DNA of 64,000 nt from JAAXKN01 sp050259615. GTDB lineage: Bacteria; Bacteroidota; Ignavibacteria; Ignavibacteriales; SURF-24. The notes below the pieces were generated by a model, which worked only from the letters and a program-made list of their open reading frames with translations, ran no database searches and was not told the origin of the DNA. Of the stretch, positions 24,357-33,535 are shown piece by piece. The stretch's first letter is position 1; each line of letters starts with the position of its first letter. The translations under genes and the position numbers were made by a program. The DNA lies in contig JBLNAZ010000014.1 of the NCBI GenBank assembly GCA_050259615.1, positions 1-64,000 on the forward strand, read 5' to 3'.

Positions 24357-25814
24357 ATGCGTTGTTTTATTCTTTCCCTTTTCCTCTTTTTAATCGCCCT
24401 TTTCAGTGGAACTTCAACTGCCCAGACTCAAAGCCACAATTACCGTGGAAACCTTGTGAAAGTTAACATGAAGGCCAAATCCGTTTTTCTTTCCGATACT
24501 CTAGGAAGCTGGAGCGACTATTATACAGCTAAAAGTTCGGGCCAGTATGATGAAGGAGAAGCCTATTACTATGATCACCTGAAGCTTTCGGGACAAAGCT
24601 ACCTTCTGAAAAAAACTCATTCATCCAGTGGTCCTTATATTCAGATGTTCTCGGGGGCTAACATTCTTGAAAACGAATGTCAAAAAAAAGAAAGATATTT
24701 TAACACTACAGGTGACGGATGGTGTGTAATGTCACCGTTAATGTTCCCTGTAACGCAAGTTTTACCAGCAGGTCGGGGGGCCTGGCTTATTAATGGCTCG
24801 TTAGGCAATATGTTCATTTATAATAATGACAGTCTAAGAACATTATATAGCCATTTTAACCATCAGCACAGCCAGGTGCCGGCGGAAAACCTGATGGCCA
24901 TTTTAGGGAAGATATCAGACCGTTACCTGGCGATATTTGATAACTATGAATATCGTCTGGTTGATCTATCAAATTCTCCCGACATTTCTGAAGAAAACAG
25001 TACCGACATCAGATTTTACGGTACCCCTGATGAATTAAATACATATATTAGCATAAAGCAACCACTTTTTAGAAGAGCAAGGAAGATATGTAATGATCTC
25101 TACCTTTTCCAGAGTGATCACAACGGAGATCTTTATTTCTTCAAGTTCAACGATACAAGTTTTACATATATAAAAACGGCTTCTGGCGATCCATATCTTA
25201 GTGCAGGCCCCTCCTGGGAGTTCAGGAATAATAAACTGTACCTGGGCGGTATTTTTACTTACGATTTGAATATTTCAGATACAACTTTTATTAATAGAAA
25301 AGAATTGCCCGGGATGATTAAGAGCGGGATGGAAACCGGTATTGACAGAGACTTAAATTATGCGGCTCAAATTGACAGCGATACCCTCAGGATATATGAT
25401 ATAAACAAGGAATGCTATATCAATGCAATCAACCTTGCCGGAGTTAATAAACCGTTCAGACCTATAGTTGACTATCCCTATGTATACCTGCATCAGACTA
25501 TTTTAGAAGAAAACAGTTCAATTCTGGATGTTGAAGAAAATAGCTCAATTATAAAAAGCTACTCGCTTTCAGCTTATCCAAACCCGTTTAACCCTGCAGC
25601 GACTCTGGAATTTAATATACCAATAGCAGGGCACGTGGAGCTTAAGATTTATGATGCCCTCGGGAAAGAGGTAACAACGCTGATTAACGAAGTAAAGAAG
25701 GAAGGGAGCTATAAGGTTCAGTTTAATGCTTCCTCTCTTCCAAGCGGAATCTATCTCTGCCGCATGAACGCAGGGGCTTATAATGTGACAAAGAAAATTA
25801 TCTTATTGAAGTGA
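24357..25814 (+). CDS. Secreted protein with T9SS type-A sorting domain
   Basis: 485 residues with a signal peptide (1-22, ends STAQ). The middle ~370 residues have irregular beta-propeller-like strands with many aromatic and Asn/Asp turns but no family I recognise. The last ~80 residues are a T9SS C-terminal domain: SAYPNPFNPAATLEFNIP, LKIYDALGKEVTTL, LPSGIYLCRMNAG, ending KKIILLK. Such domains carry the passenger through the SprA/PorV-dependent T9SS translocon, after which they are removed. The start has AAGGTG 8 nt upstream. Adjacent DNA holds no partner gene. Confidence 0.85.
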   Translation: MRCFILSLFLFLIALFSGTSTAQTQSHNYRGNLVKVNMKAKSVFLSDTLGSWSDYYTAKSSGQYDEGEAYYYDHLKLSGQSYLLKKTHSSSGPYIQMFSGANILENECQKKERYFNTTGDGWCVMSPLMFPVTQVLPAGRGAWLINGSLGNMFIYNNDSLRTLYSHFNHQHSQVPAENLMAILGKISDRYLAIFDNYEYRLVDLSNSPDISEENSTDIRFYGTPDELNTYISIKQPLFRRARKICNDLYLFQSDHNGDLYFFKFNDTSFTYIKTASGDPYLSAGPSWEFRNNKLYLGGIFTYDLNISDTTFINRKELPGMIKSGMETGIDRDLNYAAQIDSDTLRIYDINKECYINAINLAGVNKPFRPIVDYPYVYLHQTILEENSSILDVEENSSIIKSYSLSAYPNPFNPAATLEFNIPIAGHVELKIYDALGKEVTTLINEVKKEGSYKVQFNASSLPSGIYLCRMNAGAYNVTKKIILLK

Positions 25815-26263
25815 AAAGGAACATTCCGGAGGCTTTAAAATAAAATCTGGAGAAGCTTGTTTAAGGTTTCTCCAGCATAAATTATCTAATATTTGAATTA
25901 CTTTTTCAACCGGCTTAGTTGAAACTATCCGGTACAAAAAATTAATCAATATGTTTTTCTGCCTTTTCTTCTACCATTCATTCCTCCACATTAGTGAAAG
26001 AAAACTAACGCCAGGTAATTAAGCGTTGAAAGTGATATCACCTGCAACAGTAAGTATCCGGATGACTTACAAGAGTAAGATAAGAAGTCTTTTAAGAACT
26101 GTCAAGCACTAAAGCAGGAAGTAAAACCAGATATTTTATTAGACTGCATCTGTTGAGAACTGAATCACAGAGATGAACGTTATTTTTGGGAAAAAGTTTA
26201 TTTATTGTTAAAAAGTGAACAAATTCAATGTAATTTTTCTTTTGATTTCCTTGGAAGTTTTAT
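25815..26263. other. 450-nt gene-free stretch before tRNA-Gln
   Basis: A hairpin (25847-25854 with 25868-25875) without T-run follows the T9SS gene and may end its transcript. The rest has stop codons in all frames and no recognisable RNA. It could hold a decayed gene, but I see no coding trace. Confidence 0.5.
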
Positions 26264-26271
26264 TATATTTG
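26242..26271 (+). promoter_or_regulatory. Promoter of tRNA-Gln
   Basis: TTGATT (26242-26247) with TATATT (26264-26269), spacing 16. The same bases also fit the Bacteroidota TTTG-N19-TAnnTTTG form (26241-26244 and 26264-26271). The mature tRNA begins about 11-13 nt downstream. Confidence 0.65.
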
Positions 26272-26281
26272 TAAACATAAT

Positions 26282-26354
26282 TGCCCCGTGGTGTAATTGG
26301 CAACACGTCTGACTCTGGATCAGAAGAGTCTAGGTTCGAGCCCTGGCGGGGCAG
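26282..26354 (+). tRNA. tRNA-Gln (anticodon CTG)
   Basis: Complete cloverleaf: acceptor TGCCCCG (26282-26288) with CGGGGCA (26347-26353), D stem GTGT/ACAC, anticodon stem TCTGA/TCAGA with loop CTCTGGA giving anticodon CTG (codon CAG), 5-nt variable loop, T arm CTAGG-TTCGAGC-CCTGG, discriminator G. The terminal CCA is not encoded. It is a single tRNA with its own promoter and terminator. Confidence 0.96.
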
Positions 26355-26361
26355 CAATTCT

Positions 26362-26389
26362 AACAGCCGGTTTTAAACCGGCTGTTTTT
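26362..26389 (+). terminator. Terminator of tRNA-Gln
   Basis: AACAGCCGG/CCGGCTGTT stem around TTTTAAA, followed by T5, beginning 8 nt after the tRNA. Confidence 0.92.
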
Positions 26390-26505
26390 GTTTTAACTAT
26401 ACTTCGACTGTGAGGCTTGCCATCCCCGGCACTTATTTTATCTGTATATTAAGTTTTTCGTGTGAAAATAAATTCTGGAAGTAGAACTAACGGGAAACAA
26501 TTCAT

Positions 26506-27942
26506 ATGGCATTCCGTAGAACTCTGGGTAAGCTGTTCCTCCTGGCTGCAATATTAATTTTACAGCAAAATATCCTGTTTTCACAGGATCTGGTGGAAAC
26601 ATATTCCAAGTTTATTTCAAAAAAGTACATGTATGACGAATTTAAGCATGAACAGCTTTTAAAGCTGCTTAGGGCAAAAAGCTCTTTACATCCCGACCTT
26701 ATCTATTATTACATTACCTATTACAATAAACTTTCTGAAAGCAGCAGCCTGCAGGAGCAGGAAAGTAATTCATTTAAGGGTTATCTTACTTCTAAGGAGA
26801 ATATACTGATTCAAAAAAGAAATGCCTGGGCCAACAGGCAGATTGCTCTGATAGATACAATGAAAACTGATCCCGCACTGAAAAACCGTGCGGAGAACAT
26901 ATTCAGGGAGTTAATTACCGGCTTAATAGATGTTTCTTCGTTTCCTCAGATTGCCGACAGCTCTATTAATGAGCGCTTGTTAAATTATTTTTCCGCAGCT
27001 TTCTATAACCCGGAATCATTTCCGGAGTATCATTCAGACCTCAGTTACAGCGGTTATAAGATGCAAGAGGAGGTCAGGTTAAGAGAAAAGATTATCACGC
27101 TCTTCGGGGCTTCGGAAAGAAAACACCCGAATTCCAATGCGGAACTGATCTCATTAATCCTGGACAGATGGTATCTGTTTGATACTTTAACCGTGGATAG
27201 ATCTAAATACACGGAGCCGGGTGAAATGATTCTGAAGCTGCTTAAACAGAATTACTCTGTATTAAAACAGCCTAAATTCAGATTAGGGATACTTTATTCC
27301 CCATTAAACAATGCATGCTATCTGAAAACTTCAATATTTATAAAGGGGCTTGAAAGGGCCCAGGAATTTGAATTAAAGAATTCCATTAAGCAGTTAGGAC
27401 TTTCCCTGGGGTATAATTATTATATTAAAGAAGTTATGGGGCTTTTTTCATCCATCAATTTTCAGCTTCTATACTTTAAAAGCATTTCGACGCAGGAAAT
27501 TTCCAGCCAAACAGGATTCGAAAACGATTATACACTCAACGCAATAAAATATCATGATGGATTAAAATTCGGGAAAAACATATTAAAGCCCAATTCGGTG
27601 CAAAGCTATTATCTGAAAATTACTACTCCGGTATTATTTTTTCTCAATACTGTCAGTCTGGAACTTGGTGCATTTGCCGGTTTGAATAAAATGGATTATA
27701 AATATTCCTACAGCTATAGTTATGTTAAGACAGAAACTTACATGACCGGCAGCATGTGGGAACAAAAATGGTATACACATACCGTGGCTGCAGGAGCAGA
27801 TTCAAAAGAATATGAAAGCTCTGTAAATGATTTTATAATTTCACCCGTATTAGAACTTTCTGTTAATCCTATGGAGATTGTAAAGATGGGTTTTGCATTA
27901 AGCCCGCAATATTCCTCATTTTTCTTTAATTATGAATTCTAA
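26506..27942 (+). CDS. Exported protein of unknown function, barrel-like C-terminal half
   Basis: 478 residues. An N-terminal hydrophobic signal (residues ~8-26, ends LFSQ) predicts export. Residues ~30-260 are mostly helical and charged. Residues ~265-478 alternate polar and aromatic residues in strand-like runs (KFRLGILYSPLN, LSLGYNYYIKEVMGLFSSINFQLLYFKSI) and finish SPQYSSFFFNYEF with a terminal Phe, the usual outer-membrane insertion signal. I do not recognise the family; an outer-membrane protein with a periplasmic helical domain is the best reading. The gene is alone, convergent with the FN3 lipoprotein, with a hairpin (27957-27963/27975-27981) in between. Confidence 0.7.
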   Translation: MAFRRTLGKLFLLAAILILQQNILFSQDLVETYSKFISKKYMYDEFKHEQLLKLLRAKSSLHPDLIYYYITYYNKLSESSSLQEQESNSFKGYLTSKENILIQKRNAWANRQIALIDTMKTDPALKNRAENIFRELITGLIDVSSFPQIADSSINERLLNYFSAAFYNPESFPEYHSDLSYSGYKMQEEVRLREKIITLFGASERKHPNSNAELISLILDRWYLFDTLTVDRSKYTEPGEMILKLLKQNYSVLKQPKFRLGILYSPLNNACYLKTSIFIKGLERAQEFELKNSIKQLGLSLGYNYYIKEVMGLFSSINFQLLYFKSISTQEISSQTGFENDYTLNAIKYHDGLKFGKNILKPNSVQSYYLKITTPVLFFLNTVSLELGAFAGLNKMDYKYSYSYSYVKTETYMTGSMWEQKWYTHTVAAGADSKEYESSVNDFIISPVLELSVNPMEIVKMGFALSPQYSSFFFNYEF

Positions 27943-27956
27943 ACAGAACATTGCTG

Positions 27957-27981
27957 CCGAATGACCTTTTACGCCATTCGG
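27957..27981. terminator. Hairpin between convergent genes
   Basis: CCGAATG (27957-27963) pairs with CATTCGG (27975-27981). No T-run, so a weak or factor-assisted terminator for both flanking genes. Confidence 0.5.
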
Positions 27982-27997
27982 GTGCGCTGAACCCGGC

Positions 27998-29638
27998 TTA
28001 CCGGCTGCACCAGGCTCTTCTTATTCTTAAAACACTCATGAACCATTCCTGGCTTACAATTAGGTACGTGTCGTCATTGTTGAGCGACATGCAGGAAACA
28101 GCATAGGAACTGTTATAATTAAGCGGACCCAGTGTCCCAACCTGAAAACCATCCGGCAGGCGGAATACCCTGATATCGTCATTACCTGCCACCAGATATT
28201 TAGAGTCATGTGTAAATTCAAAAGAATTAGTCCGCATATTAATCTGATTTTCAACTGTAAATGTATTTGCATTTACTATCAGGATTTTGCTTGTCTCGTT
28301 ATTGTAAGCTTCATTCGTTGGTGCAACGGCAAAGTAGTTGCCATCCTTAGTAAAAGCAATATGATTTATATGGACGCCTTCAGGATCAAATGTATTTAAT
28401 AGTGACCCGTCAGAGGCATTCAGAACCAGGATTCTTTCATTATTAGCGTCTGACTGAATAGCAAAAATCCTTTTTCCGTCAGAAGACATTTTTACTATTT
28501 TTATTTTTAATCCGTTTACTTTCCAGAGCTGATTATAATTGTTTACATCAAGCATGGCAATGTAATTGCTTTCCGTATTCAGGGGACTGCATAAAACAAT
28601 TCTGCTGCCGTCGGGCGTAAAATCAATTGAATTTTTGTAAAACGTATCTGCTGAGTAATTCAATCCCTTTATAATGCTGCCGTTGTTAGCATCAACAAAT
28701 AAGAGAAGACTGTCTGCAGGTAATCCACTGCCGGATCTTCCAATGGCAATGAGATTTCCTGCGGGACTGTATTTTGCAAATCCCGTATATACAGGCAGCG
28801 AATAAACCTCCTTGCGCAGGTCTGCATCATAAACCTTAAAACTGGTACTATAATAATCGTCTCCTGTAGCAAGGAACTGATTTTTTATCGGAGAAAACTC
28901 CTGTGTCTTACTGCTGTAGGAAGAGTGATATGGCTGAAATTCACTGGAGTAAAAGCCATAGAAAACACTTAATACATTGGTAAATGCTGAGGTATTATGT
29001 TCTGAACCGGCACATACCCTGAATTCATATATTTTATTTCTGTCGAGGTTATTTATACTAAAGCTTTCTTTGTCAAAAGAGACGACCCCTGCGGTTGTGA
29101 AATCCATTCCTTCAGAGGGAATTCTTGACTGTATGATAATATTTTTTGCTATCGCTGAGTTATTCTTCCAGCTTAGTTCAATACTGTTGTCACTGCTGTT
29201 CTGATTGGTTATTCTAAGTTCTGTGGGAGCCTTGAATTCAAGGAAAGCTGAAACAATTTTGGAATATGCAGATTTATTTTGCGACTTGTAGGCTCTTATC
29301 CTGAAATAATAGGTCACTCCGGTCTTAACAGCGAATTTATCCACAAATGAGGTGATGTTCTCCTCAGTTGTATCAACGGCAAAGAAATTGTCGTTTACCG
29401 AATCACTCTTTTCAATAATAAATCCTGCTTCGCCCAGGCTGTTGTCTGTCCAGAGGAGCTTTACTGCGTTTTCATTAATATATTCGATGCTTAACAATCC
29501 TGGTGAATTGGGCAGGTAGTTTCCTGACTTTGTGTCGTGGGGATTTGTAAAGTCAACAACCGCATCTTCCGGAGAGCATGAATAAAAGCACAGCCCGGAA
29601 AGAATAATAACAAAGATTTTATAAAATAATTTCAGCAT
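27998..29638 (-). CDS. Lipoprotein with two fibronectin type III domains and a beta-propeller
   Basis: 546 residues. A lipoprotein signal peptide ends in FYSC with the modified Cys at 21. Residues ~42-125 and ~132-228 are FN3-like (AVKLLWTDNSLGEAGFIIEKS, YYFRIRAYKSQNKSAYS; ELRITNQNSSDNSIELSWKNNS). Residues ~235-546 form a WD40/quinoprotein-like propeller with repeated FSPDG-like turns (AKYSPAGNLIAIGRSG, IDFTPDGSRIVLCSP, MSSDGKRIFAIQSD). It should sit at the cell surface or periplasmic face and bind proteins or glycans. It lies 7 nt downstream of the PEGA-protein gene, so the two are cotranscribed. Confidence 0.8.
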   Translation of the reverse strand: MLKLFYKIFVIILSGLCFYSCSPEDAVVDFTNPHDTKSGNYLPNSPGLLSIEYINENAVKLLWTDNSLGEAGFIIEKSDSVNDNFFAVDTTEENITSFVDKFAVKTGVTYYFRIRAYKSQNKSAYSKIVSAFLEFKAPTELRITNQNSSDNSIELSWKNNSAIAKNIIIQSRIPSEGMDFTTAGVVSFDKESFSINNLDRNKIYEFRVCAGSEHNTSAFTNVLSVFYGFYSSEFQPYHSSYSSKTQEFSPIKNQFLATGDDYYSTSFKVYDADLRKEVYSLPVYTGFAKYSPAGNLIAIGRSGSGLPADSLLLFVDANNGSIIKGLNYSADTFYKNSIDFTPDGSRIVLCSPLNTESNYIAMLDVNNYNQLWKVNGLKIKIVKMSSDGKRIFAIQSDANNERILVLNASDGSLLNTFDPEGVHINHIAFTKDGNYFAVAPTNEAYNNETSKILIVNANTFTVENQINMRTNSFEFTHDSKYLVAGNDDIRVFRLPDGFQVGTLGPLNYNSSYAVSCMSLNNDDTYLIVSQEWFMSVLRIRRAWCSR

Positions 29639-29645
29639 AGTGTTT

Positions 29646-30758
29646 TTAGTTAAGGTTTAATTTTACGCCAAGGCTGCCCGGTCCGGCATTTATTTCTCCA
29701 ATTTTTTCCAGCCGGAGATCGGACCCGCCGGAATGAAAAATAACGGCATCAATAATATTCAGAAAATAAAATCCCAGCGTAGCCCCAAGGAACAGGTTTT
29801 TTCTTTTTGCCGCCTTATTCATGTCATTTGCCGAGGATTCCAGAAGGGCCCGGTATTTAACTGCTTCCGGCTCATTCAATGCGCCAAAATATTTATCTTT
29901 ATTTCTTGTGAATTCGCTCTGCCCGTCCTGGTAATCCAACCCGGCCTTTAAGAAAAATATGCCGCTGATTAATGTGCCGACGAAATATCCTACTCCCTGT
30001 ATGTGCGATCGGTCTGAGAACTGGCCTAATCCCGGAACAGCTGCCGAAAGGAGGAAGTATTTGGGTGTATAATAGCCGTAGCTGCTTCTAAGCCTGTACT
30101 GAATGCCGCTCCCAATTTCAAAATCCTCTTCAATGGGTCTGAAAAAGTTGTCTGGTTTCAGCTTTAAACCGTGTTTTCCTATCTGAACCTTTAAGCTGGA
30201 ACTGCTGTCGAAAGCAAAAATATTATCATCAATAATCAGTTTGCTGATATTTTTATCTTCAAGAGAGATTAAACTATAATTTAACTTGAGGTCTATATTA
30301 TAATCGTATCTGGTGGACCTGATAAAAATGAATTTTTCCACGGTACAGTAGTTATTCTTTTTTATGCTCAGCTTATAATTTCCTATATGAAGCTTCCAGT
30401 TCTTTAGTGGGGTGTAACCGATTGGGGTATCGTTAATGAGCACTTCAGCACTGTCTGGAGCCGAATTTATGTTAAGAAAACCGTAATCACCGTCCAGAAC
30501 GAAGAATACTTCATAAATACCCTTAATAAATCCTACAACCTGCTCGCGTGAAATGCCATTGAGTGTGGCTTTTATTTTGAGATCATTTATATCTGAATTA
30601 TAAATCTGAAGAGGAGTTGTGCCTGAAAATTTATTATTGATATAAACTGAGGCTCCCTGCGGGTAAGAATTAATTTGAAGAATATTTTCCCCAGGCTTAT
30701 CCTGTGAGAAGAGCGTGGAGTTTATAAGAAAATAGAAGACAATAAACCGGAGGACCAT
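29646..30758 (-). CDS. Exported PEGA-domain protein
   Basis: About 370 residues from the ATG at 30758, which starts the signal peptide MVLRFIVFYFLINSTLFSQ; an ATG at 30782 with GAGG upstream is a possible alternative. Two PEGA domains follow: LQINSYPQGASVYINNKFSGTTPLQIYN (~25-95) and LNINSAPDSAEVLINDTPIGYTPLKNW (~95-160). PEGA domains are small surface beta modules probably binding polysaccharide or S-layer. The C-terminal third contains hydrophobic segments (VPGLGQFSDR, GYFVGTLISGIFFLKAG, LFLGATLGFYFLNIIDAVIF) resembling the DUF5683-type membrane region often attached to PEGA domains. It heads an operon with the FN3/propeller lipoprotein. Confidence 0.78.
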   Translation of the reverse strand: MVLRFIVFYFLINSTLFSQDKPGENILQINSYPQGASVYINNKFSGTTPLQIYNSDINDLKIKATLNGISREQVVGFIKGIYEVFFVLDGDYGFLNINSAPDSAEVLINDTPIGYTPLKNWKLHIGNYKLSIKKNNYCTVEKFIFIRSTRYDYNIDLKLNYSLISLEDKNISKLIIDDNIFAFDSSSSLKVQIGKHGLKLKPDNFFRPIEEDFEIGSGIQYRLRSSYGYYTPKYFLLSAAVPGLGQFSDRSHIQGVGYFVGTLISGIFFLKAGLDYQDGQSEFTRNKDKYFGALNEPEAVKYRALLESSANDMNKAAKRKNLFLGATLGFYFLNIIDAVIFHSGGSDLRLEKIGEINAGPGSLGVKLNLN

Positions 30759-30808
30759 TGTGGTTTTTTCCCAATTGAACATCAGATCCAACCTCAGTGT
30801 TTTTAGCA

Positions 30809-30839
30809 GGAAAGCTGAAGCCTGAAATAGAAGCTTTCC
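30809..30839 (-). other. Hairpin in the probable 5' leader of the PEGA gene
   Basis: GGAAAGCT (30809-30816) pairs with AGCTTTCC (30832-30839) across a 15-nt loop, 50-80 nt before the PEGA start on the minus strand. It lies between the small ORF ending at 30921 and the PEGA gene and has no U-run. Confidence 0.35.
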
Positions 30840-30920
30840 AAAATGAATAATTAGTGAATGGTCTTAATATTATGTAGCCTAAAATTAGCAGAGTTGAGCC
30901 ACGAAAACAATAAAATTGTC

Positions 30921-31073
30921 TTATACTGCTGGCTTCCTCAGTTCAGCCATTACCTGAGCCTTAAAAATATCCATGTACGTCCTCAGGTACTCGTTTTCCT
31001 TCTTTAACTCTTTTAACTTCTGCCTGAGTTCCGCCGCTTTTACAGGCTTACGCTTTCGATTTTCTTTCTTCAT
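30921..31073 (-). CDS. Small basic coiled-coil protein
   Basis: 50 residues, from the ATG at 31073 to TAA at 30921. The composition is striking: a Lys/Arg-rich start (MKKENRKRKPVKAAELR) followed by a heptad-like helix (LKELKKENEYLRTYMDIFKAQVMAEL). It resembles the leader part of IS3-type OrfA or a small DNA-associated leucine-zipper peptide, but there is no transposase remnant nearby. Only a weak ribosome binding site is visible. Coding nature is supported by consistent helix-forming composition in a region otherwise full of stops. Confidence 0.45.
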   Translation of the reverse strand: MKKENRKRKPVKAAELRQKLKELKKENEYLRTYMDIFKAQVMAELRKPAV

Positions 31074-31335
31074 CGCCGGTTTCTTATTCCGTAAAATTAT
31101 GTGCTTATACTTATATATATGGTGACGGGAGGCGTTTTCGGAAAAATTTAAGAAAAAAATTTAAATTATTTTTAAAAACCCTGTTTTTAGTCCGTTTTGT
31201 AATATAAACAATCTTCAACCTCTGTGCCCTTCGGCAGACAAAAACAAAATCCGGTTTGATTTTTCCTGAGAAAATTCATAACGTTGGAATAGAAGTCCTC
31301 AAGACCTTTCATTTTAGCCCTTTTGATTCCTATTT
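31074..31335. other. Gene-free AT-rich stretch before the T9SS propeller gene
   Basis: AT-rich with poly-A and poly-T runs. It presumably contains the promoters of the small ORF on the minus strand and of the propeller gene on the plus strand. I could not pick one unambiguously and see no other element. Confidence 0.4.
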
Positions 31336-31356
31336 TTGAACAATACGGGGTGCACG

Positions 31357-33492
31357 ATGAACCTTATTAAAGCCTTTTCACTTTTACTCATTGCCTCAAA
31401 CCTGTTTTTCGGCCAGACAAAACATTGGTTAAATTTTTATTCGGAGTCTGAAATTGTTTCACAGACTTTTGAAGGGCAGTACTCATGGATTGCGACAAAA
31501 GATTACCTGGTCAAACTTGACATGCTTACAGGAGAGAAGCAGTACTTCCTGTACGGAGCCGGAATTACCTCTGTTGCCGTTGATGAGAAGGGCAATAAAT
31601 GGATCGGGACTTCTTCCAGAGGCCTTATTAAATATGACGGTCAGAACTGGACAGAATTTAATGCATCCAATTCAGGCCTGCCTCTTAATGGTGTCCAGGC
31701 TGTCCTGGCCGACAAAAAAGGAAATATATGGATCCCTTCCTGGGGTATTGGCCTCATAAAATTTGATGGCAGTACGTGGACTGTCTTTAATACCTCCAAT
31801 TCCGGAATAATATCAGACAAATTTGAAAAAATTGACATCGACCAGGAGGGCAATGTATGGATAGGATGTTCCGATAAGGGACTCTCAAAGTTTGACGGCA
31901 GCAGCTGGAAAAATTATGACCTCTTAAACTCCGGAATTGTTAACAATTATATCAATGCTATGACAGTGGACCTGAAGGGAGACGTTTGGATCGGGAGTGT
32001 TAGCTCACTTGTAAAATTTGATGGCAGTACCTGGACAAAATATAAGTCCTCTCCAGCAGTTCCTTTTAAGAGTATTGGAGTAATTGCTGTCGATCAAAAG
32101 AATAATAAGTGGATAGGAACTAACGACGGACTATTCAGGTTTGATGAGTCCGCACAGACCATATGGGACAGCCTGAAGATTGAGACTAAATATAGATTCA
32201 TTAACTCAATTGTCATTGACCCCTTTGATAACAAATGGGTGGTGACTGCCGGGGACTTTTCTAAATATGACGGAAAGAAATGGACAATATATAAAACCTC
32301 TAATTCAAGCTTTCCCAAAAATCGAATACTATCAGTGGAAGTGGATAAAAAGGGTAAAAAATGGTTTGGAACAGAAGATTATGGACCTTTCAGAGGACTC
32401 GTTGAATTGGACGGCAACTGCTGGACTCTGCATAATTTTCATACTTATAACATAAATTCCATTGCATCGGCAGATGACGGTACCCTATGGCTCGGCACAA
32501 GCTATGGCATTATCAGATATGCAAGCGGTACTGCACAATACTTTTACCTGATGGATTATGGCATAAGTCAGAATAAGGTAAACAAGGTTACTTTGGATGA
32601 GAAGGGTAATCTTTGGATAGGGACTGATGAGGGACTCCTGAAGTATGATGGAAGCAGTTTTTCAACTTTTAATACTTCCAATTCCAAAATACCCGATAAC
32701 CGCGTAACCGTAATTAAGCAGGGCCCCAAAGGGAATCTGTGGGTGGGAACACTGGGCGGACTTCTGGTAATAAACGGAAATAACTTTTCGGTAATTGACA
32801 GCTCAAATTCTGATCTGCCGGATAATAATATCTCTTCTATTACCTTCGACAACAGTGGGGACGCCTGGGTCGCAATGTGCAATACAGGTCTTGCAAAATA
32901 TGACGGGCAAAACTTCAGGCTATTCAACAAGTCAAATTCCGGTCTGCCAAGTGATTTCATCAGTAATGTTGAGGCGGACGGGAAAGGAAATATCTGGATC
33001 ATCAGCACCGACGGGCTTATTAAGTTTGACGGGGAAAACTGGAAGGTGTACAACACCCTGAACTCCGGTATTTCATCCGAGAGAGTATACTCCATGGCCA
33101 AAGATTCAATGGACAGTTTCTGGCTTGTAACAGACCTTGGCGTATCAGTCTTCAATGAAGAAGGCGTTATAATGACTGCAGAAGGTTCGATACAGGTGAA
33201 TGTAAATAACAGCACAACCCATAAGCCCGCGGCTTTCAGCTTAAGTCAGAACTATCCGAATCCATTTAATCCTTCTACAACAATCAGTTACAATTTGGCT
33301 AAGCATTCTAAAGTCAGTTTAAGAGTATTTGATATGCTTGGGCGTGAAATAGCAGTTCTGCTGGACAGGGAGCAGGGCCCTGGAGATTACAAGGTTCAAT
33401 TTGATGCATCTCACCTTCCCAGCGGAATGTACATTTATACAATTCAGGCCGGAGAGTTCAGGGATTCGAAGAAACTGATGCTGGTAAAATAA
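31357..33492 (+). CDS. Secreted two-component-propeller-repeat protein with T9SS sorting domain
   Basis: 711 residues. I use the ATG at 31357, which has GGGG upstream and opens the signal peptide MNLIKAFSLLLIASNLFFGQ, rather than an upstream TTG. Residues ~25-610 are about 13 reg_prop repeats of ~43 residues with the core GNxWIGTxxxGLxKFDGxxWTxYNTSNSGLP, enough for two seven-bladed propellers. The last ~80 residues are a T9SS type-A domain (SQNYPNPFNPSTTISYN, VFDMLGREIAVL, LPSGMYIYTIQAG, KKLMLVK). Unlike the relatives at 1-1256 and 37578, no kinase or phosphatase is attached: this is a free, secreted propeller. A PorV-like barrel gene follows after 43 nt. Confidence 0.9.
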   Translation: MNLIKAFSLLLIASNLFFGQTKHWLNFYSESEIVSQTFEGQYSWIATKDYLVKLDMLTGEKQYFLYGAGITSVAVDEKGNKWIGTSSRGLIKYDGQNWTEFNASNSGLPLNGVQAVLADKKGNIWIPSWGIGLIKFDGSTWTVFNTSNSGIISDKFEKIDIDQEGNVWIGCSDKGLSKFDGSSWKNYDLLNSGIVNNYINAMTVDLKGDVWIGSVSSLVKFDGSTWTKYKSSPAVPFKSIGVIAVDQKNNKWIGTNDGLFRFDESAQTIWDSLKIETKYRFINSIVIDPFDNKWVVTAGDFSKYDGKKWTIYKTSNSSFPKNRILSVEVDKKGKKWFGTEDYGPFRGLVELDGNCWTLHNFHTYNINSIASADDGTLWLGTSYGIIRYASGTAQYFYLMDYGISQNKVNKVTLDEKGNLWIGTDEGLLKYDGSSFSTFNTSNSKIPDNRVTVIKQGPKGNLWVGTLGGLLVINGNNFSVIDSSNSDLPDNNISSITFDNSGDAWVAMCNTGLAKYDGQNFRLFNKSNSGLPSDFISNVEADGKGNIWIISTDGLIKFDGENWKVYNTLNSGISSERVYSMAKDSMDSFWLVTDLGVSVFNEEGVIMTAEGSIQVNVNNSTTHKPAAFSLSQNYPNPFNPSTTISYNLAKHSKVSLRVFDMLGREIAVLLDREQGPGDYKVQFDASHLPSGMYIYTIQAGEFRDSKKLMLVK

Positions 33493-33535
33493 TCAGCAGA
33501 TAAAAATTAATTAAAATAACAGAAAAAAGGATTTT

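Noticed and set aside
25815..26281. Riboswitch or small RNA before tRNA-Gln
   Set aside because: Only one simple hairpin and no known riboswitch core or paired architecture visible.
30921..31073. Remnant of an IS3-type OrfA
   Set aside because: No OrfB remnant, inverted repeats or target duplication around it; kept only as a small unknown protein.
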